Source of the DNA: Pseudoips prasinana
Lineage: Eukaryota; Arthropoda; Insecta; Lepidoptera; Nolidae
Direction of reading: 5' to 3'
Assembly (NCBI GenBank): GCA_951640165.1
Contig: OX621245.1
Coordinates: 17,662,330 to 17,726,329, forward strand
Length of the DNA: 64,000 bases
Part shown: one piece after another, positions 1 through 11,730 of the stretch
How positions within the stretch are numbered: the stretch's first letter is position 1
Layout: each line of letters starts with the position of its first letter
Notes under the pieces: model-generated
Databases searched by the model: none
Told to the model about the DNA's origin: nothing
What the model saw: the letters and a program-made list of their open reading frames with translations, nothing else
Position numbers and translations under genes: made by a program

Positions 1-462
1 AAAGTTGCGTTTTTTACTTTTAATATAGCACACGGAGAAATTCGCGAGCTAAGCTTGTATGTAAATAAAGGTTCATTATGCGTGTGTGCGTAAATAGGGC
101 GACATGTGGGCCAGCCCTCCCGAGGGACGGACAACAATAGCTGCTGCAGGGCACTCTCCCCGCGTTAACTGGTGCGCTCTAATGAGCCACGCCGCCGTGT
201 TACCTGCCTCCTGGCGCAGTACGCTATATGATACGTACCTCTGCGATACGTATAAATATTAAAATACTGTGGTGTTAAATGTTATATGCGAAAATATTTA
301 ATTGTTATGGCGGTCACAAAGTCAGCGGTCCGTGGCATTATGTGTTCCATCATGGAGTTCACGTTCAAAGCAAGTAAGGTGTCTAATAAAAGTTCGGTTA
401 TAAATCCTATTTTTTTTATGTGTTAATTTGTATGAAGTTAATGTTCAAATAATCCGAATAGG
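1..462. other. Non-coding, no gene recognised
   Basis: No open frame with family features is seen. About 100-240 is a GC-richer patch in otherwise AT-rich DNA. I could not fit it with convincing splice sites on either strand, so its role is unknown. Confidence 0.4.
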
Positions 463-720
463 TTCTTATCTTATCTTATCTTTGATGGGGTGTACTTGCG
501 TACAGCACTTCGACCCTTCAGGATCTTTTGTACTACCCCCCACTGGTTTTATTCTATCCCTAAAGCCCTGAATGAAGTCTTCACATAATCCAGTACACTT
601 CTTAGGGGTAGATCCTTGTAGTCTCCTGGTTCTGGATATGCCAGCCCCAGGATGGCCATTCTGTGTCTTGCCAATGCATCGCATTTTCATATTATATGCA
701 GCATTGTTTCCTGTCCGAAT
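463..720 (-). mobile_element. 3' end of an I/Jockey-type LINE (RNase H/zinc-knuckle tail)
   Basis: Read on the minus strand, one frame gives ETMLHII, a stop, then KCDALARHRMAILGLA and later LPLRSVLDYVKTSFRALGIE. This is the pattern seen at the C-terminus of I- and Jockey-clade LINE ORF2 proteins (an E-x-x-x-H-I-x-x-x-C block followed by an LPL...I segment). The frame is broken by an in-frame TGA between the H and C residues. The low-coordinate end carries a TTATC/GATAA repeat, as expected for a LINE tail. It is a dead 5'-truncated copy. Confidence 0.6.
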
Positions 721-1328
721 ATCGTAAATCCGAATAGGTTTCAGAACACTTTCAATATAATATAAACAGGAAATATCTAAAAAACCATTTCAAGTTGTAC
801 TTTTTTACTTTTACTGTACGTATCTCATCTAATGACGACTTAGAATAACTGATTTGAAGTTTTTGTTTATTTATGTAACGCGTTGTATATTTAGATCCAT
901 ATCTATTAAAATAGAAACCATTGGATATAGAACCATATCATTAATCATCGCAAATATTTTGTATCCTTTTTATTCATAGTGGTCAATAAGATATTAAGGT
1001 GAAGATATTGTTTATCCATTTGATTTCTTTTGATCTTGATGATTTGCATCCTCCATCAGCGTAGACTCCATATAAAACGACTACTCTCGGCTTACCTTTT
1101 ATTATTTATCGATATTAGTCACGGTTATGACTGTTATGAGCCGATGTATGTAAGTGCGGCCGGTTGCAAAGTTGATTAAGAGTTGGTTAGATTAGAATTG
1201 TGACCAACCGTAGAATTGAAGTAATTTTTACCTAGATAGTTGGTAGTAGGTATAGTAATATCTATTTCAGGACTATATCATTTAGGTACCAAGTGGAATA
1301 AGTTGCCTCTGTGCCATGATTCTAGACT
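721..1328. other. Intergenic or intronic, nothing recognised
   Basis: AT-rich sequence without a supported gene, RNA or repeat. Confidence 0.4.
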
Positions 1329-1346
1329 GGTTCTAGAATGTGCTAT

Positions 1347-1606
1347 GAGGCGCTCATAGCCAGATGCTCTCACCGATCTGTAAGTGATTGGCGAGGTTTA
1401 AGCAACTAGGCTCACGGTCAGTCCATAGATGGGTGACCGCCAAAGTGGTTTAATTTCTGAGCGTCTCCGTGCTTCGGAGGGCACGTTAAGTTGTCGGTCC
1501 CGGTTGTAGCCATTAGGCAACAGTCGTTAAGCCATGTCAGAGGCCTACTAGGCGGCTTGAACAACTCTGACACCAGGGTAACCACTGCCCATACGATTAG
1601 TAAGTA
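1347..1606 (+). mobile_element. 5S rRNA-derived SINE, copy 1
   Basis: The first ~100 bp resemble eukaryotic 5S rRNA: the block TTAAGCAACTAGGCTC, then GGTCAGTCCATAGATGGGTG and GACCGCC, corresponding to the internal pol III promoter region of 5S genes. A non-5S body follows (CGTCTCCGTGCTTCGG, CGGTCCCGG) and a short tail of TAAGTA type. The element is bracketed by the direct repeat GGTTCTAGAAT at 1329-1339 and 1607-1617, a likely target-site duplication. It is non-autonomous and codes for nothing. 5S-derived SINEs are called SINE3; the assignment is by eye. Confidence 0.75.
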
Positions 1607-1617
1607 GGTTCTAGAAT

Positions 1618-2904
1618 AATGGCACAGAGGTGTCCTTTATGGCGTTAAGAAGTAATAACGGCGGTTTTACGAAAGTAGAAAAGGAACTTCTAAAGCTGAT
1701 AGAAAACTCTACAATACATGTTTATACTATTACAAGCCTAAATATTTTGCATCCTTCCGAAATTAGATTGATTACTTATTAGATTGAAACGTGCAAATGA
1801 TTATGAACCGTGTAATTATGATAAGGTAGGCACAAACGGAGATGGTATGATGACCTGAACTCGTTTTGTGACGACTAGCCTGAAATTGAAAAATACAGGG
1901 ATATCTGGAAAACTAAGGTGGAGGCGTTTCCTCAGCAGTGGAACACTATCAGTATATATATAAAATATGATAAAACAAATATCCGAAAAAAGCAGATTCT
2001 TACCTTTAAAGAACGTGCCATAGACAATTTTACGATTTTTAAAATATACAAGATTTGAAATATTAATGTACAAAACAACTAACTAAAGACGACAGTAAAT
2101 TTAAAAATAAAATATCAACGATTATAAAAAGCTATTTTTAGGGTCGACATTAATTACTTTAAACCATGTACTCTATCGGCTTCTTTTATGAGATATACCA
2201 TAACTCTTCAATCTTCGCCACTGATCCCTATAGGCTAATATCCAATACCGTTATTATAAGTAGGTATCGGTTCGACTTGATATTCGCATGTCACCGTTTT
2301 CACACAAAAGGAGCACCAACCTGGTTAGAAGGTCAATGAATATTTATTGTCTTTTATAAAAAGATTTGAAGATGCGTTTCTAATTTTTTTTATAATACAT
2401 ATAAAGACGTCAATAGAATGAAATTAGTCACATAAACTTTTATAAACATTTGGTGAGTCACAAAGACTCGGCTATGCATTCTAATAAGTTTATGTAGTCA
2501 TAGCCTTATTTGAAAGTTTACTTTTCGTTCTTTGTATTCGTTTTTGTGATTTATTTAGATACGGTATTTATGTAATGGACAGTTGCGGTATATACGATCA
2601 TAACAAATAGTTGGTACGATAATCTATATCGCTAGGTTGTGTAATAGTATAGTATAAGCAAGTAAAGTAGTTAAACCTCAATGTCGCAATACCAACGACT
2701 GGACCCAAACCGCGACAGCGCGTTTGCTCAACGACTACTCTCAACTTCTCAAGCAACGTCGCGTATCCCGAGTGTAAGAACTCGGGGTACACTGAATAAT
2801 AAAAAATACGGCCCAACTCACGCGGCTACCTGATCTACATACTTCCATGATTAAAATATTCTTACTCCTTTTTTAAATATTTATTTCTTACATAATGTGT
2901 CTTT
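1618..2904. other. Non-coding, nothing recognised
   Basis: AT-rich stretch with no supported gene or named repeat. Confidence 0.4.
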
Positions 2905-3095
2905 ATTGTGATGTATTTTGACTTAACGGCCCAGCGGTTAATACAGTCGCCTCGCCACTCTGTATCCCGGGCTTGATTCCTGTGCATGACAACTATTTGT
3001 GTGACCCATAAATAGTTGTACTGAGTCTGGATACACTTGGTGTCTGTCATTTATATGTTTGTACAGTACTCCGCGACACATGGATTATTATAAAT
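2905..3095 (+). mobile_element. tRNA-derived SINE
   Basis: A tRNA-like head is visible: an A-box-like CCCAGCGGTTAATAC followed about 35 bp later by a B-box-like GGGCTTGATTCC. The body contains ACAACTATTTGTGTGACCC and ends near CCCGCGACACATGGATT-like sequence. Sister copies of the body are at 7745-7915 and, as a 3' fragment, at 6425-6510. It is a retroposon, not a tRNA gene, because no cloverleaf can be closed. Confidence 0.6.
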
Positions 3096-4385
3096 CTAAA
3101 CTTTATTATCAGTTCCTATTAATTGAAATGGAATAGATGATCACTATCCTATTAAACGGGATCTAATTTTATTTCTTTTCTCCATCTTGATTTATATATA
3201 AAAACTACATGTTTTGCCCTCCGAATTTGATAACTGTCTGCAGTTAAGCTGTGGTGATGGCGATATTGGATAGAAAGTACAATAGTCGGTATACAAACTT
3301 GAAGTTACTTATACTCTTACAAATAATAACGGATGAGCTTTTGTAGTGAAGCAAGTACAGTGAGAATCAGCAGGAGGTGCGCGTGCGCTGGCTAAGTTCG
3401 TGCACCGATGCCTGATAGAAAAGCAGACGAGCACGATTGACACTCGTGAACTCACAGCTTCGCTGAAAATAACATACAATTTCGATTTTACTAGTCTGCA
3501 ACCCTGTATTATTCTGTTTGTTCTTCCCATTTGTACCCACATTAAGAAAATAACAATTGTATAGGTAATTCTATGTTGTTTCTCCTGTCACTTTAGTATC
3601 TCCAGATTACATCGTTGTTTTAATAGTAGAAGATCCGATTTCGTTCTTTCTATGTTCATTGACTTTCGTTAATTTCTGAATATTTAGAAGATTATTATCT
3701 AGTATTAAGAGATATTTCAAATTGTACGTTATCCACTCACCAATGGCTTTAAATCTATAGATTTGGTACTTGTATAATAAATAACCTACAGCTTTTGATT
3801 CGGTTAAAAAGGCAAACAACAATAAATGAGCATATATAATTTCGCCAAAAGTATAATTTAAATTCGTGTCTTAAATTAAATAAAAATGCTGTGTAGTGAA
3901 TTTCCGCATCCTCACACAGAGAAGCCAAGTTACACGTTCATAAAGTAATTATAATCATATCGTCCTGTTCGAATCGCTCGCGAGGGTAGCATCACCTTCA
4001 TACCCAATCTATCTCGAAACTGAAGGAACATGCCCCAATCTGTGACCCAAAACGTGACCCTTAAGTTACGTCTGTACTGTGCTTCCAGTTAATATGCGTC
4101 CGCAATAGCTACATACATTCAAATCAAATCAAATCAAATCTTAATAAGACAAGCGGCACAATTTACAGGAGCAATACAATATATATTTCGGCACGATCGC
4201 AGTTGAAGGGATATAATTGTTACGTAATAGGATTTTGATTTGATGCCTTAAAATAGTATTCTTAAGTTTTAATAATAAGAGCATTCTTAAGCTCCATATT
4301 TTAATAGCGATCTAATGGAATAAAATAAATAAATAAAAAAGGTTTTTATTCACGTAGACTTTAAAAAAGCGCTTGTAAATAGTGA
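3096..4385. other. Non-coding; short (ATCAA)n repeat at 4112-4140
   Basis: No gene seen. The AATCA pentamer run followed by TTAATAAGACAAGCGGCAC looks like the tail of a LINE 3' end, but too little remains to classify it. Confidence 0.35.
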
Positions 4386-4650
4386 GAGGCGCTCATAGCT
4401 AGATGCTCTCACCGGTTCGGAAGCGATCGGCGAGGTCAAGCAACTAGGCTTGCGGTTAGTCCATAGATGGGTGACCGCCAAAGTGGTTTAATTTCTGAGC
4501 GTCTCCGTGTTTCGGAGGACACGTTAAGCTGACGGTCCCGGTTGTAGTCATTAGACAACAGTCGTTAAGCCATGTCAGAGGCCTACTGGGCGGCTTGAGC
4601 AACTCTGACACTAGGGTTACCAGTTACCACTACCCATACGATAAGCAAGC
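4386..4650 (+). mobile_element. 5S rRNA-derived SINE, copy 2
   Basis: Near-identical in layout to the copy at 1347: GAGGCGCTCATAGC start, 5S-like block with AAGCAACTAGGC and CATAGATGGGTGACCGCC, then the same body. A short AATAGT-like match on both sides could be a decayed target duplication, but it is weak. Confidence 0.7.
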
Positions 4651-5044
4651 AATAGTCAGAACATGTTTGTAGTAATATAGTTGTATACATTATTATTTCC
4701 AGTAACATAGATATTTAGGTAAACATTGTATGAAAACATTTGTAAAATTTATTTTATTATAGCAATGATATTTAGCTAGCTCGTATCAAGTTATTGTCAA
4801 GAGATTATGTTCAATTATCTAGTTTAAGTCTAATATTTTTACTACATATTGTGAATGGTTCTGTCTATATTGAGGTATTATTATTATGAATAAGATTATC
4901 TTTCACTTGCTTCCAATGATTATTTTGAACTAAGACCCTTTATGGCTAATTTGATTTGTTAATCTAGCACAAACTCAAATAATACCTATTACGGAATTAA
5001 AATGTTAGGTGTAAAACCTCATGAATAGAGAAATGTTGTCGTCG
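4651..5044. other. Non-coding, nothing recognised
   Basis: AT-rich filler; no supported feature. Confidence 0.35.
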
Positions 5045-5290
5045 TATTTCGTCTATCAATATATAAGTATAAAAATGAATGTATGTCGGTATGTCCTTTA
5101 TATAAACGTATACTATGTATGTTTGGTCATGTGATGTTCTTCAGCAAATTGTTGTGCATGAGCCCATGAAGGTTTCTGAATTGGTGAGAATCTTCGACAG
5201 ATTGCGCCATTATCATTACAATGAATTTATAAAATTAAAACATAGGCTACGCGGGTATAACTGCGGGGCTCAGCTAGTATTACATAAAAA
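5045..5290 (+). repeat. Lepidopteran interspersed repeat remnant with a chance reading frame
   Basis: The stretch has the word pattern of a widespread lepidopteran non-autonomous repeat (ATAAAAATGAATGTATG near the start; GGCTACGCGGGTATAACTGC near the end). A 124-codon open frame at 5115-5489 starts inside it and runs past its end. The frame shows no domain, and its first third lies in the repeat, so I do not call a gene. The Helitron-like origin is a guess from memory. Confidence 0.4.
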
Positions 5291-5871
5291 GAAGATATTT
5301 TCTGTTACGGAAATACCGGACATAAATAAATCTTATTATTATAAACAGATGAATACCGCCATAAAACAAAATAATGATTTGGATAATAATCTTCGAGTGC
5401 GATTGAGCAACAAAAATATCACTATTAAAGTTTGCCTATCAGTCACGTTACACGAAGGTAAATTACTAGGTTTTACTTTCGAAACTTAATAAATAAATGT
5501 CATAGATTGTAATTTGGTCCATGTTATTATAATGTTAGATACAAAACACCTTTCTCTGTAACAGTAATTACTATAGGTAGTGCACTCACGTTTTTCTTTT
5601 GCATTAATCAATCTTCGTGCATCCGTGTCTTATTCAACACCGTGAAAGTCCTTTGTATAAATTGGCCTCGTGAACTTATTAATTATTATTGTTATTATAA
5701 TTATAATATCATTTAGACGAGACATTTAACCTTTCCGATTTCACTTTCTATTAATTTTAAGTTTAGATAACGTTAGGCTGTTTGGCTTCACATGTTGCTG
5801 GTATTTTATCTTACCGTATAAACACATCGGGAAATTCGAATTTAAATTTAACCTCAGGTTAAATTGATGTA

Positions 5872-6012
5872 CCGACGCCAAACATTAAGCTATCCCAATC
5901 TGTCAAATTTGCCCTTTCAATTGGGCAAATGTGAACCTTATGTTTTTGTGATAAAGTTGAAAATCTATAAAAGGAATTTGCAGATTGGAGTAACTGGATG
6001 TGCTGGCGTCTG
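5872..6012 (+). mobile_element. TA-flanked MITE, CAGACGCCAGCACATC family, copy 1
   Basis: The right end reads GGATGTGCTGGCGTCTG followed by TA. The left end, after TA, is a degraded complement (CCGACGCCAAACATTAAGC). The middle, GATAAAGTTGAAAATCTATAAAAG split over two blocks, is shared with copies at 23875 and 61179. TA duplication and short inverted ends fit a Tc1/mariner-mobilised MITE. Confidence 0.65.
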
Positions 6013-6424
6013 TACACTCGAATATATACATTTTGATCAGGTTTCTCTGTGTATTCCCATGAGATTAAACTATTAACCGCAACGATTTCGATACCTAGCG
6101 GGTTTATAAATTCAGCAATAGGCACAGGAAACTGTGCGTTGCGGTTTACATCCGTGCTGCGGGCGGGGATCTCGAAAGTGAACCTGTGAAATGAGTTATT
6201 GAAGCGCATCTATAACATGATACCCTGTGAACACGATCTCTAAACTATTATATCTACGTTCCCCTACTTATAATATCGAATATTTGCACAAATAATGTAT
6301 GTTCTATATAATGCGATCCTTTCCTCTGACCTGTCTTATCAAATACTAATATAAATGACATTAGGATTCCTTGTTTTGACTGTTTTGTATCGATATTTGT
6401 CAGTTTTTATAGTAGCCGTATTAT
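6013..6424. other. Non-coding; an open minus-strand frame at about 6025-6209 of unknown meaning
   Basis: On the minus strand 6209-6025 is open and reads FEIPARSTDVNRNAQFPVP and later ISWEYTEKP. I do not recognise it. It runs into the MITE at 5872-6012, and no convincing exon borders were found, so it is noted but not called as a gene. Confidence 0.25.
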
Positions 6425-6510
6425 TTGATCTGAGTGTGGGTATACTTTGTGTCCGTCAATTACATCTTTGCAAAGTACCCCGCGACACGGATTCATTTAC
6501 ATAGTCCGGG
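6425..6510 (+). mobile_element. 3' fragment of the tRNA-derived SINE
   Basis: TCTGAGTGTGGGTATACTTT, GTGTCCGTC and CCCCGCGACACGGATTCATT match the tail of the SINE at 2905-3095. The tRNA-like head is missing. Confidence 0.5.
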
Positions 6511-7744
6511 CATTGTCTTTAAAAAGAGCCATCCAAGCAGTAGCCAATTTTTATTTGCTATCGTAAGTACCTCATCCCTAAAACTAATACCATTTTATAC
6601 TCGTTTTTTAGGAGTTTCTTAAAGTAGTTTTGTAAAAGCCTACGTACTTAGAGAAGGATCTTCGATAGCTATGTAATTTTGAACATAATCAGACGTGTAA
6701 GAGTGCAAACGGCACATATCATGTTTATACTTCAAAAAGCCATTAGGTTTCCTCATCAGCATATTCATATTTGTCAAACCTGTGATTCTATCCTGAAAAT
6801 ATCTTTTAGTAATAAATACGTCGCAATCTTGGATAGAACTGTCTAACTAATATTAAACATAAATTTAATACGTACAAAACTAACCTAAATAACATTTTTC
6901 TACGGCCTTTAAAATTAATGTATTATTATTAGTTTAGAAGAAACAATCCTTTTGTGTTTCTCTTTATAAGTTTCACACTACGCTGCATCGCTGTGCATAC
7001 GAAAATATGCTTAAAACGCAGAAACGTAGTTTTTTTTTGGAACTGACGTTTACAACTAGTCTTGTCTCAATCTCTAGTCATAAGCAGTGTCGCAGTGTGA
7101 TGGTAGTTAATGTACCAGTATTAACAGAAATATCGGCTTCACTTTCGTAAAAGTTTCGGCTCCCGCTACTAATGTTGATTTATGAATTACATCCGCTCTA
7201 ACAATTATTCACACATCTTTAAACAAAGCCGACACTGTTGGCTAGAAAAAATATAAAGGAAATGGCATTGGTCTCAATGTCGTACATCGCGTTATTTATG
7301 TACAAGTGCAGTGTTTTGCGGATTCAGTGTCCACTTTAACACGGTTTAATATTAAGCATCAGGCAACATGCAGCAGTTCCACCTACGCTATATAAAAACA
7401 GTATCAAATTCTTACAGAGCTATGTCACCATAACCGTTAGTTGTACAGACATTTAAATGTTCTGCGAGAAAATTGTCCTTTCGAGAACGAGTTTGTTAGT
7501 CGTGAATTAAGTAGGTCTTTACTTCCACTACAGGTGAGTTGACGCGTGCCATATCTAATTGGCATCCTTGCATATCGGCGAGGTGTGTAGGCTATATGTA
7601 GATTACCTGTCGTACCGCTTTTCGAAAGCTGAAGTCCTGTTTATTAATCTACAGTTAAACTGAAAGCTATATCCCGATACGCTATGCGATTTCTAGTTTT
7701 CTCCTATAGATCGTAATATGATATGAATTTGTAGTAGGTATATT
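6511..7744. other. Non-coding, nothing recognised
   Basis: No open frames with family features and no repeat recognised. Confidence 0.35.
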
Positions 7745-7915
7745 ATTAGTGTTATAGTGGCTCGAGGGTCAGCGGCTTCGTGTTTCGGGTTCCATCTCGG
7801 CACAGGACAACTATTTGCGTGACCCATGATAATATGTAGTTATTCTGAGTCGGGGTGTCTTTTATGTCCGTATATACGTTTGTATAGTCCCTTCAATACA
7901 GAGATTTATTTACTT
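7745..7915 (+). mobile_element. tRNA-derived SINE, diverged copy
   Basis: Head region is degenerate (GGGTCAGCGGCTTCG, then GGGTTCCATCTC as a B-box remnant). The body ACAACTATTTGCGTGACCC and TTATTCTGAGTCGGGGTG matches the copy at 2905. Confidence 0.55.
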
Positions 7916-8773
7916 AGTGCCTTTTGCATATCTATACATCTATTGATGCTATTAAATTGACTATCTATGTTTAATGTTTTGTCTGCCTCACTAGTCTATC
8001 AGTAGCATGATCTACCGCAGATGGTATTTAAATCAAATCCCGGGTTGGGGCGAACTGAGTTGTGGGGTTTTGCTACCAAAGAAAATTCTTGGTAAAAGCT
8101 TGAAGTCAGGAAATTGCTCTACCCTGATTTCGTCCTGGTCGTGTCGGCTAGGTCGTCCAATAGGATGCTGAGAGTGAAGAGAGTGCATTTGATATGATGG
8201 TATCTTCCGCACATTATGGCTAGTCTCCGTTGAGAATGACCGCCGTTCCCGAAACTCGACCAGTAAGGCTTTGTTATGTTTAATGTTAGGTAATCTTAAT
8301 TTAACTATCAATGCGGTAACACGAATTGTATGTGGTTTGTTTTATCAATGTTGTCCACGTTCAAGTTTTATGTAATGTTATTTACTTATCTAGATAATAT
8401 TTATGTTGTTTTTTGAATAAATTCACATAGCATTAATAAGTTGATTAGACTGTACAATCAGTTGCAGTAATATGTAGGTGTACATTTCAATCAGTTAGAT
8501 AGAGTCGCTCGCTATTTCTCTGGGACCTACATTATATAATCACAAAAGGATTGATCTAAATCTTTTACTTTAAACTTAAGTTGAGGGTTCCAATATATTC
8601 GTGTATTTTACTAACGTACGTATTTCACGACTTCGACTTAACCGGAGATTATCAATTTATTGTTGCCTATATGTTAATATGGGGTGTAAACTATCTCCAT
8701 TACACATTTCAGCCAAATCCGTTGTTGCGTGATTGTGTAACAAACTTTCACATTTAGTATTATTGTAGTTTAG
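7916..8773. other. Non-coding; possible unclassified repeat at about 8033-8311
   Basis: The GC-richer part around 8040-8290 has an open minus frame without any recognised motif. It looks repeat-like, but I could not classify it. Confidence 0.3.
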
Positions 8774-10010
8774 AAGAAGAAGAAGAGAAGAAGAAAAAAG
8801 TATTTATTGAGCACACATAATAAAGATACAAAAAGACACAGAGTAACAATGGCAACAAACAATATAAATACCATACAAAATACTCTATTATTGTTACTAA
8901 AACAGATTTAGTGCGCTCAAATGGCTAGCAGCTCAGCATGATGTTACAACCACAATATGGCTGTAACGCTGTTTTTCAGCTACCTGCCACAGTGAGTCAC
9001 AAATGTGCTACATAAATTACATACATAAGACATAAGACAATACGTTTCTTAAAAATTATATATATAGAACAAAATAAAAGAATACGGTTTAAAAGAAAGA
9101 AACAAAAAATCTAAATTAACGATATTACAATAAAATCAACATAAAATAAAATAAAATCATACTGCTCCGATTCGCTGTCAATATACCGTAACCCATTGCA
9201 AATATACTTCAGTCGATAGCTAACAATCGTACTTATAAATTGCATCAAATAATAGTAAACAAGATAAATATAATACACACACACACATACACACACACAC
9301 ACATACACACACACACACACATTCTCACACATACACATACTGAAGCTAAATTGGAACTTATTGTAAAATTTAAATTATTGAATTATTTTGGTTTATATTA
9401 CTAAACTTTAGCTGCGTACCTATAAGGAATTGACGCAAGCGTTTCCGGAATGTGTCAATAGTTTTAGCAGTTTTAATAGGTGGGGGTATATTATTCCATA
9501 CCTTGCTAGCGGCATAACGAAAGCTTCCTCTGAATGCAGCTGTTTTATGTTTTGGTATAGATAGTTGCTGTGCGCATTTTCTACCTGTATGTTTTCTTCC
9601 ACCCGAGATCCAGACAAGCTTGTTAAATAAATATGTAGGCTGATTAAACTGTATGACACCGAATAACAGACATGCCAAGTGCAGCTTCCTACGAGATTTC
9701 ATTTCAGCATGTTTTTATTGTTTAAAAAGGGTGTGACATGAGTTCTCGGTGGGATGGAAAAACAAAATCTGGCGCAAGCATTCTGGACTCTCTGTATCAG
9801 TCTATCTAACAACCGGGGGCCATAAACAGCATCTGCATAATTTAATTTGGAAAGGACCAGTGACTCGACCAGTTGTATCCGCAACTCTTCTGACAAAAAC
9901 GGTCTAATTTTATATAGAACCTTCAGACGAAAAAAGCAGTTTTTAGCTGCGTCGGCTATGTGACTTTCGAACCTGAGATCGGAGTCTAAATCGGAGTTTA
10001 TGGTAGGATT
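8774..10010 (-). pseudogene. 5'-truncated non-LTR retrotransposon (CR1/Jockey-like ORF2 C-terminus)
   Basis: Read on the minus strand, two overlapping frames (about 10010-9699 and 9702-9370) encode the end of a reverse transcriptase ORF: DSDLRFESHIADAAKN, ALSKLNYAD-like LSKLNYADAVYGPRL and RVQNACARFCF, then KTAAFRGSFRYAASKVWNNI and TFRKRLRQFLI. These are typical of the post-polymerase region of CR1/Jockey LINEs. The frame switch at 9699-9702 is a frameshift lesion. The 3'UTR contains an AC microsatellite and ends at about 8774 in an A/GA-rich tail (minus-strand CTT repeats). No endonuclease or catalytic polymerase part remains. Confidence 0.75.
9274..9323. repeat. (AC)n microsatellite
   Basis: Interrupted ACACAC runs separated by single AT steps, inside the 3'UTR of the LINE remnant. 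Confidence 0.9.
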
Positions 10011-10229
10011 ATGGTAAAACCACCGCCTAAAAATTACAAAATACAATTACGTTCAATGCCTAATTTATTTATTGTTTACGTATGGTTAATGAATCTTGAA
10101 ATATGTACTTATCTTGAACGTGTGTTAAATCAGTTTTAGTTAAGTAAAAGTATCGTATATTTATATTTTGCTCTATAAGTCCCCAGTCCACCAGGGATTC
10201 ACCTCCATATCATCATATATACGGTTAAC

Positions 10230-10400
10230 TATGCAGTATGTATAGCTGATACTCTTACACTGCTGGACCGATATTATCGAAACATAGCTAAGCCACCTTT
10301 CAAATGGAAAAATCGCATCGAAATCGTTTCATCCGTTTTAGACACAAACAGATATCGACGTCAAACTTATAAAACCCCTATTTTTGCGTCGGGGGTTAGC
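10230..10400 (+). repeat. Lepidopteran interspersed repeat (unclassified)
   Basis: Blocks such as ATCGTTTCATCCGTTTTAG, GACGTCAAACTTATAAAACC and TTTTTGCGTCGGGGGTTA are characteristic of a repeat seen in many moth and butterfly genomes. No coding capacity is seen. Recognition is from memory of the word pattern. Confidence 0.5.
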
Positions 10401-11560
10401 AAAAGAAGTTTTAAGGTCAATAATACTTAGTGCATTTACCTAATATCATAAATGAATTGGGACCAGTGTCTTAATTTTCACTGATGCGATAGTTTATGTC
10501 TAGCATTATTGAAGACACCCATATAATCGGAGTTGTACATATTGGAAAACCTGACTGTACATAAATAGTTAAAAGACAGGTATATGCCTAATAACGTACA
10601 TAAATTGTTAAAAGACTAATCTAAAGATAAACAGGTTTTCTTTTATGAGTTGTATCGACATAATGTACTTGCCAGTACGATATAATGAATATTGATAAGA
10701 ATGTTTACTTGTTGCAATAACATTTTGCTTGAAATTTGCTTTATTTCTTTGTTACTACAAATAGATATTAGTTACAGTTATTGCTTTGCATTACTAATGG
10801 AAATATATAGTGTAAGATCCGAAAATATTCTAGGTTTCGGTTAAATTGTAATGTATGTTATCCAAATAATTATAAATTAAGCGAAAGCGCTGGTATTTAG
10901 CTCTAATTTGCGATATGGTTACGAAAACTTTTTTAATTTCTTTTATTTCGTACTTCATTCAAACACACATTTCCTCTAGAGATATGAATAAATTTACGTG
11001 TGAGATTTTATTTCGCTAATATTATATTTTTATTATTCAGTATTTGTCTGATTGGCTTAGTGCTCCTGTTTTCTTTTTTCTTTAGTTGGTTACTACATAC
11101 TATATACACATTTTAATTTATTTGGTTTCACCCACAGTATGATTGGAGCAAGAGACAACCTGCTTGATCCTCTATTAATAATTATTTTATAGAAAGAAAA
11201 TTAATTACCTAATAAATTTGCATGAATGTATAAGAAGTGTTGTAGTGTCTCTTATTAACAACGTTGCCTTCATCTTTATGTGCAGTCAATTAATGATCTG
11301 GTAGTTGTTTATTGGGAAAATTGTGTAGTAAAATATTTTCTATATTCTAACATAGTTATTAAAAAAGTTTTATGACGTCTCGACACTTATTTAAATTACA
11401 ATGGTAGGCAAAACAACAATAGGTACTAAGTACCTATAAATAACTGATCATATTGATGGTTATAAAGAAACGAAAGTGTCAGTAACGAGATCGGATGTAG
11501 ATGCGATTGATCAGTACAGATAATGGGTAGGTAACGCGAACGCTAGGGTAAAAATAAAGG
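10401..11560. other. Non-coding, nothing recognised
   Basis: AT-rich; no supported feature. Confidence 0.35.
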
Positions 11561-11570
11561 AATCGGTATG

Positions 11571-11730
11571 CGCCAGGTTGCGACTTTCTATTTTTAATCG
11601 GGCGGAGAGGTCGCGGGCGCGGGCGCCGGCGCCACAGCCTCCGTCCGCCTGATCTCTGGTGGTGCGCTCGCGCATTCCGTCACCGCTTGCGCCCCGGGCT
11701 GCGCGCACTCCTCGCGTTATTGTAACACTC
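11571..11730. promoter_or_regulatory. CpG-rich island, possible promoter or non-coding first exon
   Basis: A sharply bounded, CpG-dense block (GCGGGCGCGGGCGCCGGCGC at its core) stands in DNA that is otherwise very AT-rich. In insect genomes such blocks are usually exons or transcription start regions. A 65-codon minus frame through it (11708-11511) is low-complexity and not convincing. No clear splice donor was identified on either strand. An internal scrib promoter is one reading; a degraded GC-rich repeat is another. Confidence 0.3.

Noticed and set aside
1347..1606. Possible 5S rRNA gene
   Set aside because: Only part of the 5S sequence is present, with many changes; a non-5S body and target duplications show it is a SINE.
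5115..5489. 124-codon plus-strand frame as a gene
   Set aside because: Its first third lies in a lepidopteran repeat, no domain is seen, and no splice or promoter context supports it.
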